A stretch of 64,000 nucleotides of DNA from assembly GCF_011397635.1 (NCBI RefSeq), contig NC_064761.1, positions 29,863,643 through 29,927,642 of the forward strand, written 5' to 3'. The notes beneath the pieces are model-generated. The model saw only the letters and a list, made by a program, of their open reading frames with translations, searched no databases and was not told the origin of the DNA. Position numbers and translations under genes: made by a program. Below, piece after piece: positions 36,201 through 45,231 of the stretch. Source of the DNA: Epinephelus fuscoguttatus. Lineage: Eukaryota > Chordata > Actinopteri > Perciformes > Serranidae. Positions within the stretch are counted from its first letter, which is position 1. The number at the start of each line of letters is the position of its first letter.

Positions 36201-39200
36201 AGCTGCTAGGAAACCACTGCTAAGGAGAGGCAACAAGCAGAAGAGATTTGTTTGGGCCAAGAAACACAAGGAATGGACATCAGACCAGTGGAAGTCTGTG
36301 CTTTGGTCTGATGAGTCCAAATTTGAGATCTTTGGTTCCAACCGCCGTGTCTTTGTGAGACGCAGAAAAGGTGAACGGATGGATTCCACATGCCTGGTTC
36401 CCACTGTGAAGCATGGAGGAGGAGGTGTGATGGTGTGGGGGTGTTTTGCTGGTGACACTGTTGGGGATTTATTCAAATTGAAGGCACACTGAACCAGCAT
36501 GGCTACCACAGCATCCTGCAGCGACATGCCATCCCATCCGGTTTGCGTTTAGTTGGACGATCATTTATTTTTCAACAGGACAATGACCCCAAACACACCT
36601 CCAGGCTGTGTAAGGGCTATTTGACCAAGAAGAAGAGTGATGGAGTGCTGCGGCAGATGACCTGGCCTCCACAGTCACCGGACCTGAAACCAATCGAGAT
36701 GGTTTAGGGTGAGCTGGACCGCAGAGTGAAGGCAAAGGGGCCAACAAGTGCTAAACACCTCTGGGAACTCCTTCAAGACTGTTGGAAAACCATTTCAGGT
36801 GACTACCTCTTGAAGCTCATGGAGAGAATGCCAAGAGTGTGCAAAGCAGTAATCAGAGCAAAGGGTGGCTATTTTGAAGAAACTAGAATATAAAACATGT
36901 TTTCAGTTATTTCACCTTTTTTTGTTAAGTACATAACTCCACATGTGTTCATTCATAGTTTTGATGCCTTCAGTGAGAATCTACGATGTAAATAGTCATG
37001 AAAATAAAGAAAACGCATTGAATGAGAAGGTGTGTCCAAACTTTTGGCCTGTACTGTATATGTATGCAAAAACAAAAAAAAGTTGCTCGCTGCTAAAAAT
37101 GTGGCCCATCAACGTTATCTGGTTTTGAAATGCGGCCCAGTTTAAAGTAATTGAATAGCCCTGCTGTAGTTTGTTTGTTTGTTAGCTATCTAACAACACA
37201 TCAAAAATAATTGTAAGCGAGTCTTGTTCAGAGAATCAGTTTATCATGTACACTCAAAAATATTTAGGCCTAATATTTAAGATTGTTTGCTTATAAATAC
37301 ATAAACCTGGTTGTTCTATATTCAAAACACATTGGGTTTATTAGTGCTATTAAATAAATCACATTATTACTTATTATACTCATTACTTGAGTTTGTTTCA
37401 TTTATTCATTTCACAGATAGTTATACATTCTTAGTCCTTAAATTAAATTAATTATGGACGTGGAAATCATTGTTTTATTTTATGGCCTTGCTGCCCTGGC
37501 CTCACTCAAAGGCCAAGTGCCCCTAAAATGACGAAATTCCAGGCCTGCTTGCATCCCTATGTATTCATGTTTCATACAGCGAAAATATGCTTATCACTGC
37601 AGCCACTCATTTTAGGCATTTTCTGTGCATAATGATAGCGTAGTTATCTTATGAATCTTTACAATTCCATCTTAGTAACAATAACATGATTATTTTATAA
37701 ATAACAATGTGAAAAATACTTTCACTTTAGATTTCACAGTCATTGCTGAAGTAAACAGACTAACCCTGCAGTGCTGAAAGGTTTCCCTCAGGACTTTCAG
37801 GATACAAGTTGGTAATGAACGGATGGCATCTAAGTCGGGGGCTTCCTCAAATTTGCCAATGTGACGCACGCAAGTGGACAATGCATCAATTATCTGCATC
37901 ATTGCCTGAAACAGAAAGAAAGATCTTGTGAAAATGTAGGTCAGGAATGAAACGAGAACGATGTTTTGTAGAAAATACATATCAGGTTGTGAGGTACTAA
38001 CTGAACCATTTTTAAATACACAGCTTTGTGATGTAACAACTAAATCAGTAAAGACAACAGTACCTGCAGAATGTTCCTTAGTAAGGCACACAGTTCAGTG
38101 TTTTGACTGGACAGCCCTCCAACCTGGTCCAAGATTTCTTTCATCATGCTGTCAAACATTGTCACCGCCTGCAGACATTTGTGACACACAAGGACAGAAA
38201 TTTTCACACAGACAAATCAATACATGTTTAGGGGAAGATATGAATAAACCAGTAATTCACAAAAATTCTGTCAACAAATAATACAGTCATAAGAGATGCT
38301 TCACAAGGCAAAGACTAGGTGTGACTAATTTTGCAGAAATCCCACTGTCTAATCTACAGATTCAGGGTCTAGAAGAAGAAGAAGATACACTTCATTAATC
38401 CTCGAGGGGAATTTAAATTTCTTTCTCTCTGTTGTCATACACACACAGGCCCATGCACAAACAAGACCAATACACACATTAAATGGAGAGATGTCAGAGC
38501 AAGGGGCTGCCTTGGACAGGCGCCCCAAGCAGTTGAGGGTTCAGCACCTTGCCTAAGGGTACAGTGGCAGTGCCCAGGGGGCAAACTGGCACCTCTCCAG
38601 CTACCAGTCTACGCTGGGACATGTGATCCTCTGGTTCCCAAGCCAAGTCCCTATGGACTGAGCTACACCTTCAGAAAAAGTGAAATCTAAAATTGACCTT
38701 GCAATGTCACATGAGCTGTTTAGATCCTAAAGAGATCATGCCTACATTATTATTATTTTTTTTTTTTTTACCTTTGGTAAGATCTTGGAGAAGCACTCAT
38801 CTTCCAGTTCAGACAAACCAATATGAGGGAGGAACATGTCTGTAATGATCTTCAGTATACCTGGAGATCACAAGGGATGTTATGTTTTAAAGACAGTTCA
38901 TACAAAGTGAGCAGTCTGTAGTTACAAATGGAGTAATGAAGAAACTTACGTATATGATCATCCCAGCTCTCAGAGTTATTATGCAAAGAGTGCAAACAGT
39001 CAAGGAAAAGCACAACATCCCATTAAATTCATTTCCAATGTATAATTATGCCAAATATCAAGATTGCAAACGAAAATGATGACATAAAAGCGTCAGCAAA
39101 ACACAAACTTGTGCCCAGCATCACCCAGAAAATACTTAACATTTACCAAATATTATCATCTTGAAAGGGCTTTATGATTTTGGTGTTCAGTATAAATCAT

Positions 39201-39493
39201 AAGAACAGGCATACTGTCTCCACCACATTAAAAAGTTAATAAATAACATGCATTTTAAACCATAGACCTAATCCCAAATATTGTATTTTCCCCCACGCTT
39301 TGTGCTTTCCTGTATAACACTGGACCCTCCTTACAGAAATTATTTGCGTGATGCTATGAATCATGTCACAAGAATAAACCTGAGTTTGAGAGGATATGGT
39401 GAGTTTGGGCAGGACAGACTTGAGCTTCTGGCGGCAGGTTTCCTGACTCCACTGCACCACCTCGTCCAGGAGAGAAGTGTTGGTCTGGGACAT
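18622..39493 (-). CDS. firrm: FIGNL1-interacting regulator of recombination and mitosis (C1orf112)
   Basis: FIRRM works with the AAA-ATPase FIGNL1 to control RAD51 filaments in recombination and crosslink repair (known from human and mouse). Minus-strand exons: 39493-39380, 38968-38950, 38860-38772, 38168-38064, 37905-37765, 34035-33873, 33115-33031, 32900-32762, 32353-32264, 32123-32059, 31980-31832, 30669-30540, 30344-30158, 28382-28300, 28062-28011, 27184-27095, 24637-24452, 23070-22951, 22862-22767, 22691-22578, 20759-20655, 20554-20474, 20391-20245 and 18831-18622. They total 2760 nt and 919 aa (human 853), with all phases consistent. Matches to the human protein include ILKIITDMFLPHIG, GLSSQNTELCALLRNILQ, LLQGLFKEAYSLQKGLLELLD, ANTWKFLIKQSLK, ALLADRSWLL-type and PKRARQETSAEEEYS. 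The protein is mostly helical with no catalytic motif. The 19-nt second exon is the least certain. Confidence 0.93.
19060..19210. repeat. Possible hAT-like MITE fragment in firrm intron
   Basis: A terminus-like CAGGGTTCCCTCAGATCA is followed by AAAAAGTCTTAAAAGGCA, a pattern seen in fish hAT-derived MITEs. No right end was located. Confidence 0.35.
19415..19875 (+). repeat. 38-bp minisatellite in firrm intron (second array)
   Basis: About 11 diverged units in the same orientation as the scyl3 array, with cores such as TATGTCGTCCAAAATCATGA and TGTTGCCAAAAATCCTGAAA plus a CATAGTATAGT half. The spacer between the arrays contains the 3' ends of both genes. Confidence 0.85.
21098..22325. repeat. 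Direct repeats of about 150 bp flanking a 0.9-kb insertion
   Basis: The stretch from AAAGGATATTAGTGCTTCCT (about 21105) to TACTACCCTG recurs, diverged, at about 22180-22322 (AAAGGATATTAGTGTTTCTT onward). The interior includes a repeat-like unit at 21750-22165 with a short hairpin (CTCTACATTCCGTGAATGTAGAG, about 21771-21793). A poly-A run follows at 22346-22366 and an AAAT run at about 22453-22470. Confidence 0.55.
23071..24451. other. firrm intron, nothing recognised
   Basis: AT-rich intron sequence. Small open frames lack recognisable domains. Confidence 0.5.
24780..25085. mobile_element. MITE copy in firrm intron
   Basis: The central blocks ACCTGAAAATAAGAATTCCT, CTACAGTAGCCAAGAAGAGA and CACTGGCTCTAGATAGGGCC and the end block TGCCACTAAATCCTTCACAC also occur in the element at 51861-53360. 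This copy is short and internally complete; the left terminus is diverged. Confidence 0.65.
25613..26630 (+). mobile_element. TTAA-flanked element with THAP-domain fragment (Kolobok-like)
   Basis: TTAA lies on both sides (25609-25612 and 26631-26634). Inverted repeats start AGGACAACTTCAGTATTTTT and extend, interrupted, for about 200 bp to the GACCGGTTCAAATTGCCAGT region and its counterpart near 26410. Within it, plus-strand frame 26077-26310 reads YSFHRLPL, then W, DANTPLQTLRLADHRVCSAHFSQEDY and KKRRHPIPKHLF. This is the body of a THAP zinc finger with its C-x2-H pair (CSAH). Kolobok elements combine TTAA targets with THAP transposases. The catalytic region is absent, so this copy is non-autonomous. 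Confidence 0.7.
27720..27985. repeat. Repeat-like block bounded by inverted ATCGATATCGG-type ends
   Basis: The left edge reads GATACCGATATCGATATAGCC and the right edge ATTGGCCGATACTGATGACA; the ends are weakly inverted. It is probably a MITE fragment in a firrm intron. Confidence 0.35.
28383..30157. other. Large firrm intron
   Basis: No coding region was recognised. A TAC/ACC trinucleotide repeat lies at about 29595-29652. Confidence 0.5.
31187..31787 (-). mobile_element. PIF/Harbinger-like MITE with Myb-like fragment
   Basis: Terminal repeats CAGTACGTTTACATGC and its complement are flanked by 3-bp AGT on both sides (31184-31186, 31788-31790). Three-bp duplications are a Harbinger property. 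The minus strand at 31475-31242 reads MATKKQKTHFWMDEETTFML, resembling the start of the SANT/Myb-like protein (usually WTDEET) of fish Harbinger elements, and then loses similarity. It lies in a firrm intron. Confidence 0.65.
33158..33218 (+). repeat. (AAT)n microsatellite
   Basis: ATAATAATAATAAT with a few ATG interruptions, probably grown from the 3' tail of the adjoining L2-type LINE. Confidence 0.9.
33158..33830 (-). mobile_element. L2-type LINE 3' end
   Basis: The minus strand reads SPLRDISSFKTLQLGY in one frame. Other frames give LLTRTKRREHIRPVLAAL, LPVTFRIDFMVLLLVYKALH and a LRSSAAGLL-type segment. This is the conserved C-terminal block of L2/CR1-clade reverse transcriptases. It ends in CTATATAGATAAAGTTTATT and an (ATT)n tail (33158-33218). 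It abuts the firrm exon at 33873 and is 5' truncated. Confidence 0.8.
34116..37547. mobile_element. hAT-type element in firrm intron (hosts a Tc1 copy)
   Basis: An 8-bp direct repeat CTTGCATC flanks it (34108-34115 and 37548-37555). Termini are CAGGGCAGGAATT on the left and the complement of CAGGCCTGGAATT on the right. Inner blocks TTGGCCTTGTGCCC and GGCCAAGTGCCCC are also inverted. Eight-bp duplications with CAGGG-type ends are typical of hAT. No transposase remains. The interior has a CA repeat (about 34598-34633), a GT repeat (about 35254-35273) and a nested Tc1 element. Confidence 0.7.
35432..37056 (+). mobile_element. DD38E Tc1/mariner element, broken copy
   Basis: TA-flanked inverted termini CAGTACAGGCCAAAAGTTTG. 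The plus-strand transposase starts at the ATG near 35844 (MARTNQLTKE). It is disrupted by a 1-base loss near 35878, another near 36476 and a TAG at 36705-36707 in place of the Trp of MVWGEL. The other copy (42174-43802) is nearly identical, so the divergence is recent. It is nested inside the hAT element. Confidence 0.9.
38350..38690. repeat. Retroposon-like repeat in firrm intron
   Basis: It begins CACTTCATTAATCCTCGAGG and contains TGGCACCTCTCCAGCTACCA and CCCTATGGACTGAGCTACA. This has the style of common fish non-LTR retroposon 3' ends. Family not assigned. Confidence 0.5.
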
Positions 39494-39839
39494 GATGACA
39501 ACAGTCACCGGGGGAGCTCAGGACCACTGTCCGAATAACACAAGGTTACACAACAATCTCACCGAGTGAGTCACAAGTGACTCAATTTAGTACGATAGCT
39601 TTATCTGTATTTTCGTACATAAGCCGATGTTATTATGGAATTCGCTTCCTGTTTAGACTGGAGAGAACACAGACTAACGTTAGCTTGTGTGTTTGCTAGG
39701 GTATGTTATGCTAACGGTAACATTTAACGTTAGCATGACGGCTGACGTTAACTTGTAAACACGTAAAACTTCTTACCATAAATCATAAACTGTATCTTCT
39801 GACCAGAAACATTAAGTCACAACGACGTGTTTGTTTCTC

Positions 39840-40015
39840 TCGACGTCGCCATTACATTTTGTTAACAGCTAAATTGCGTAACCCACACAGTGAGGAAAAC
39901 GAAGACAGACCGCGCGCCGTTGTTTGAATCGGATGTGACGTAGTAAGCAAACGGCTCATCTACCCTCACTCTGATTGGTTGAAATGTTACACTGCAAAGT
40001 TTACAACCAATAGGA
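39840..40015 (-). promoter_or_regulatory. firrm: firrm promoter with paired CCAAT boxes
   Basis: Upstream of the firrm start are an ATTGG (39974-39978, CCAAT on the firrm strand), an opposite CCAAT (40007-40011), a TTTGAA (39923-39928) and a TGACGTAG near 39936. CCAAT plus a TTTGAA (CHR-like) element is the layout of many G2/M genes bound by NF-Y and DREAM/MuvB. No TATA box is seen. The TSS is not placed. Confidence 0.4.
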
Positions 40016-40409
40016 GAACTCAATAACTGCAAAGCGCTGAAAATAGCAACGGTCACTGTAAAGCGACGGGGGAGCAAATTAAAGGTGAAATACAAATAAA
40101 TACATATTTTCTGTATGAAGTAAAGACTTAAATAGACATCTGTGAATAAATACAAAGTCATTCATATGTTTCAGACATTTTTCATTTACCTGTGGAAATG
40201 ATTATTTTATTGTCACATGTGCCCCATTTAATAAATGTATTGTATGATTCAAATTTAACAGAGTTTGAAAATATTTGTGCTTAATTAATAATCATATGAA
40301 TAGGGGCATCAACAATGAGACCTTCATGAGGATTAACTAATCAAAGCAAGAAAGATAGGTATATAATACTAATATTGTGGTTATTTATTGTAATCCAAAT
40401 AATGATTTC

Positions 40410-40706
40410 CGGGCTGGAGTCTATCTGACGCTGGGCAGGAGGCGGGGTACACCCTGGACAGGTCACCCGACTATCACAGGGCTGACACATAGAGACAGAC
40501 CACCAGTCATGTCACAATCACACCTACGGCCAATTTAGAGTCACCAACTGACCTGCACATCTTTAGACTGTGGGAGGAAGTACCCTGAGTAAATTTAAGC
40601 TGACACGGGGACAACCTCCACACAGAAGGGCCCCATCCTGGGTTCAAACCAGTGACCCTCTGGCTGTGAGGTGACACTGCTAACCACTGCACCACCATGC
40701 CGCCCA
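40410..40706 (+). repeat. Teleost dispersed repeat (copy 2)
   Basis: It shares GGGCTGACACATAGAGACA, a CCTGGACAGGTC block, TCCACACAGAAGGGC and the GTTCAAACCAGTGA tail with the copy at 13885-14200, in the same orientation. The fragment is 5' truncated. Confidence 0.7.
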
Positions 40707-41486
40707 TAATGATGACAGATGATTTGGTTTTTACATATTAAGCTTACATAGTCAACTATGGCAGCTGAGTTGTCTTTAGGATACATGAAGTCCTGTATCT
40801 TTACAGGTTTTGGTTCTGTCTCTTCAACAAGCAGTTTATATCCTCCCAAAGTGTACAAAATTCATCTTTGACAAAATGAATAACTTAAGTTGACGCCTAC
40901 AAGGGCCATGCAGGTGGGTGGGTAAAAATGTTTTTCTTTAGATTGTATATAAAAAAGTTCCGGGACTGATGATACCCTCAGGGATCTGGAATTTCTGCTG
41001 GCTCGCATCTAACTACTCCTTTAAATCAGTGTCTGGTCAGCTATTGTTTCACTGATAAGATCTTGAGCATTGAAGCAAATCAGCACGCTTTGGGCTGCAC
41101 CTTTGTTTCCCGACAACCTTAGGTGTTAGCAGCCGCCACTGCAGGAAGAGGTTGACTTCTTGTTTAGGAAATGGGACTTCACATTAATGCTTATCTCTGT
41201 TCACGTACAGTTTATTGGGAAACTGCCTGCTGTGTACTTACACAAAGACATACCAGAATGTACATTTTCCCCACTGAATTAGGTTAAACAAGGCAGCTTG
41301 ATCAACCAGATTCTGAAGTTTATGTTGAGACTTATAAATTACTATAGTGTCAACATTAAAAAAAAATCCTATATCACTTAAATTCCCTTAAAATACAAGA
41401 TGATGGAAAGCATTTTTCGGATTTTTTATTGCTCCCCTACAAATCAAGTTTCACTTACCATGTCCACTTCAACACTGACACAGTCT
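40707..41486. other. Intergenic stretch between firrm and the palindromic element
   Basis: The only notable open frame is on the minus strand at 40855-40738: LYTLGGYKLLVEETEPKPVK, then QDFMYPKDNSAAIVDY, ending at a good donor (GTAAGC). A stop lies just upstream and no acceptor fits, so I do not call an exon. Confidence 0.3.
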
Positions 41487-42173
41487 ATGGGGTGCTGTTT
41501 GTAAAGTGGCTCACGCTGAAAATAACATCAACATTTTGCCACATTTAGCTTCAAACAATGTTTAAAAAAGTGTTGTGAATGTTTTAACATCACCTTTTAC
41601 CACATTTACAGCAATATTTGTTAACTTAGAAATATATTAAATAGTTAAATCTAAGTATTAAATGTGGCACCTAAATGTTAAATGTTTAATCTAAATATTA
41701 AATCTAAATCTAAATCTAAATATTAAATCTAAATCTAAATCTAAAACTAAATGCTAAATCTAAATCTAAATCTAAATATTAAATCTAAATCTAAATCGAA
41801 ATGTTCAATCTAAATATTAAATTTAAATCTAAATCTAAATGCTAAATCTAAATCTAAATGTTAAATGTTAAATCTAAATGTTCTGGGTGAAACTAACTAT
41901 TTAGCTAATATGCAAATTCACACTGCTGGTCACTGGAAGTACCAAAATAAAAGCTCGAGATGGTCAGACTGTGTTTATAGAATCAAATAACAAATTAAAA
42001 CCAACTTATCGGGGGAATGAACACTTGAACATACATTAGCGTGATAATAACTACCTAAAATAACAAAAAACAGCTGTTAGTGTCCCTTTGGAGGGAATCG
42101 CCTTGTTGTTAACAAATACTTCAGGGTAGAAAACCAGCAGACTTAAGCTATATAGATATACTATATATATATA

Positions 42174-43802
42174 CAGTACAGGCCAAAAGTTTGGACACAC
42201 TTTCTCATTCAATGCGTTTTCTTTATTTTCATGACTATTTACATTGTAGATTCTCACTGAAGGCATCAAAACTATGAATGAACACATGTGGAGTTATGTA
42301 CTTAACAAAAAAAGGTGAAATAACTGAAAACATGTTTTATATTCTAGTTTCTTCAAAATAGCCACCCTTTGCTCTGATTACTGCTTTGCACACTCTTGGC
42401 ATTCTCTCAATGAGCTTCAAGAGGTAGTCACCTGAAATGGTTTTCCAACAGTCTTGAAGGAGTTCCCAGAGGTGTTTAGCACTTGTTGGCCCCTTTGCCT
42501 TCACTCTGCGGTCCAGCTCACCCCAAACCATCTCGATTGGGTTCAGGTCCGGTGACTGTGGAGGCCAGGTCATCTGCCGCAGCACTCCATCACTCTCCTT
42601 CTTGGTCAAATAGCCCTTACACAGCCTGGAGGTGTGTTTGGGGTCATTGTCCTGTTGAAAAATAAATGATCGTCCAACTAAACGCAAACCGGATGGGATG
42701 GCGTGTCGCTGCAGGATGCTGTGGTAGCCATGCTGGTTCAGTGTGCCTTCAATTTTGAATAAATCCCCAACAGTGTCACCAGCAAAACACCCCCACACCA
42801 TCACACCTCCTCCTCCATGCTTCACAGTGGGAACCAGGCATGTGGAATCCATCCGCTCACCTTTTCTGCGTCTCACAAAGACACGGCGGTTGGAACCAAA
42901 GATCTCAAATTTGGACTCATCAGACCAAAGCACAGATTTCCACTGGTCTAATGTCCATTCCTTGTGTTTCTTGGCCCAAACAAATCTCTTCTGCTTGTTG
43001 CCTCTCCTTAGCAGTGGTTTCCTAGCAGCTATTTGACCATGAAGGCCTGATTCGCACAGTCTCCTCTTAACAGTTGTTCTAGAGATGGGTCTGCTGCTAG
43101 AACTCTGTGTGGCATTCATCTGGTCTCTGATCTGAGCTGCTGTTAACTTGCGATTTCTGAGGCTGGTGACTCGGATGAACTTATCCTCAGAAGCAGAGGT
43201 GACTCTTGGTCTTCCTTTCCTGGGTCGGTCCTCATGTGTGCCACTTTCGTTGTAGCGCTTGATGGTTTTTGCGACTCCACTTGGGGACACATTTAAAGTT
43301 TTTGCAATTTTCCGGACTGACTGACCTTCATTTCTTAAAGTAATGATGGCCACTCGTTTTTCTTTAGTTAGCTGATTGGTTCTTGCCATAATATGAATTT
43401 TAACAGTTGTCCAATAGGGCTGTCGGCTGTGTATTAACCTGACTTCTGCACAACACAACTGATGGTCCCAACCCCATTGATAAAGCAAGAAATTCCACTA
43501 ATTAACCCTGATAAGGCACACCTGTGAAGTGGAAACCATTTCAGGTGACTACCTCTTGAAGCTCATGGAGAGAATGCCAAGAGTGTGCAAAGCAGTAATC
43601 AGAGCAAAGGGTGGCTATTTTGAAGAAACTAGAATATAAAACATGTTTTCAGTTATTTCACCTTTTTTTGTTAAGTACATAACTCCACATGTGTTCATTC
43701 ATAGTTTTGATGGCTTCAGTGAGAATCTACAATGTAAATAGTCATGAAAATAAAGAAAACGCATTGAATGAGAAGGTGTGTCCAAACTTTTGGCCTGTAC
43801 TG
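42174..43802 (-). mobile_element. DD38E Tc1/mariner element, apparently intact
   Basis: 1629 bp with terminal inverted repeats CAGTACAGGCCAAAAGTTTG, TA on both sides (the target is a TA run), and one full-length transposase frame. It is inserted in the left arm of the long-TIR element. The right end carries a longer terminal inverted block matching the left for about 250 bp (43545-43802 against 42174-42435). Confidence 0.92.
42337..43389 (-). CDS. Tc1/mariner transposase (DD38E, Intruder-like)
   Basis: This transposase would cut and paste its element at TA sites. Starting at MARTNQLTKE gives 350 aa; the frame stays open upstream to 43488, but this Met matches the family start. The N-terminal paired-like helix-turn-helix pair spans about residues 5-110 (ITLRNEGQSVRKIAKTLNVS, with GRPR hinge). 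The catalytic triad is D in VLWSDES, D in FIFQQDN and E in LNPIEMVW. There are 38 residues between the second D and the E, which differs from the DD34E of Sleeping Beauty/Tc1 and matches the published Intruder (DD38E) family. No stop or frameshift is seen. Activity is untested. Confidence 0.92.
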   Translation of the reverse strand: MARTNQLTKEKRVAIITLRNEGQSVRKIAKTLNVSPSGVAKTIKRYNESGTHEDRPRKGRPRVTSASEDKFIRVTSLRNRKLTAAQIRDQMNATQSSSSRPISRTTVKRRLCESGLHGQIAARKPLLRRGNKQKRFVWAKKHKEWTLDQWKSVLWSDESKFEIFGSNRRVFVRRRKGERMDSTCLVPTVKHGGGGVMVWGCFAGDTVGDLFKIEGTLNQHGYHSILQRHAIPSGLRLVGRSFIFQQDNDPKHTSRLCKGYLTKKESDGVLRQMTWPPQSPDLNPIEMVWGELDRRVKAKGPTSAKHLWELLQDCWKTISGDYLLKLIERMPRVCKAVIRAKGGYFEETRI

Positions 43803-44500
43803 TATATATATATATGAATATCTCACATTTGTCATGTCACTATATCACCGTTTAGACTAATCTGTTTGTAAAGTCTATAAACACAATGATTGAACAAACA
43901 TTACTATTTCTGTGTGCACGTTTTGTAATTAATAACATGGTTATCGTAGATTAGTGGGGCTAACCGTTAGCTGTTAGCCCCGTTAGCGGTGTCTGTAATG
44001 ACTCATTAACTCTAAACAGTCTGTGAAAAAAATATTTTTTTCCAGCGGATGTCTTAGTTACAACATGATTGAGCTAACTGGAGTATTTTCATGTCGTATC
44101 CGACAATGGGAGTCTTTTAACAGATGACGTCCTGATGTTAGCGTTGCTGCTGCTGTTAGCTGACGCTGTCAGCTGCGACCACTATGCTTTCTAGACATCG
44201 TGATTTCCCAAAACTGAATAAATACCTCACATAGCAACACAAAACTGCTTTGCTAGTTCAATCATCTTGTAACTAAGACGTATTTTTTTCACGGACCGTT
44301 TAGAGTTAACGAGTCATTACAGACACCGCTAACGGGGCTAACAGCTAACAGCTAGCCCAGCTAATCTACGATAACCATGTTATATATTTACAAAACGTGC
44401 ACACAGAAATAATAATGTTTGTTCAATCATTGTGTTTATAGACTTTACCAACATCAGATTAGTCTAAACGGTGATATAGTGATGTGAAAAATGTGAGATA

Positions 44501-44501
<1 letters not shown>

Positions 44502-44541
<40 letters not shown>
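44502..44541 (+). repeat. (TA)n microsatellite at palindrome right arm
   Basis: This TA run is the right-arm partner of the TA run that was the Tc1 insertion target in the left arm (about 42160-42173 / 43803-43814). Confidence 0.85.
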
Positions 44542-44542
<1 letters not shown>

Positions 44543-44977
44543 GCTTAAGTCTGCTGGTTTTCTACCCGGAAGTATTTGTAAACAACAAGGCGATATATTG
44601 GCTAAATATTTAGTTTCACCCAGAACATTTAGATTTAACATTTAACATTTAGATTTAGATTTAGATTTAGCATTTAGATTTAGATTTAATATTTAGATTT
44701 AACATTTAGATTTAGATTTAGCATTTAGATTTATATTTAGATTTAATATTTAGATTTAGATTTAGCATTTAGATTTAACATTTAGATTTAGATTTAATAT
44801 TTAGATTTAACTATTTAATATATTTCTAAGTTAACAAATATTGCTGTAAATGTGGTAAAAGATGACATTAAAAAATTCAAAACACTTTTTTAAACATTGT
44901 TTGAAGCTAAATGTGGTAAAATGTTGATGTTATTTTCAGCGTGAGCCACTTTACAAACGGCACCCCATACACAATCT

Positions 44978-45181
44978 GCAGGTGTATGTCTTCTCCAGTT
45001 GTACATGTAATTCAATCATAAGAAGCTATGGATGTATTTGTTGTAAGACAGAGTTGAAAGAAACTCAAGGGTAAAGTTAATCTATCACCCCAAAAGCTCC
45101 TCAATAAATTGGACAGATTTACATTTTACAATGTGTACAGAGTACATATATGTAAATACTTCAAAAGCAATTTCCAGAGCA

Positions 45182-45231
<50 letters not shown>

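Larger units (their letters stand above)
41487..44968. mobile_element. Long-TIR palindromic element (Mutator-like architecture)
   Basis: It starts ATGGGGTGCTGTTTGTAAAG and ends with the near complement, flanked by 9-bp near-identical direct repeats ACACAGTCT (41478-41486) and ACACAATCT (44969-44977). The left arm is 41487-42173 plus 43803-44086, split by a Tc1 insertion. The right arm is 44256-44968. The unpaired centre is about 170 bp. Arms carry TAAATC hexamer arrays (about 41640-41880; 44640-44810) and the motif GCTAACAGCTAACAGCTAGC. Segment 41912-42097 is present only on the left. Long TIRs with 9-bp target duplications are typical of MULEs. No transposase is seen, so it is non-autonomous. 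Confidence 0.75.

Noticed and set aside
35844-36492. First Tc1 copy as a functional transposase gene
   Set aside because: Two 1-base losses and an in-frame TAG break it relative to the intact copy.
42743-43036. Plus-strand open frames inside the Tc1 element (also 36195-36527 minus)
   Set aside because: Antisense shadows of the transposase; no independent signals.
41487-44968. Palindrome as an assembly artefact
   Set aside because: Arms are diverged (substitutions, a deletion of about 186 bp and a Tc1 insertion on one side only) and flanked by direct repeats, which argues for a real element, though raw reads would settle it.
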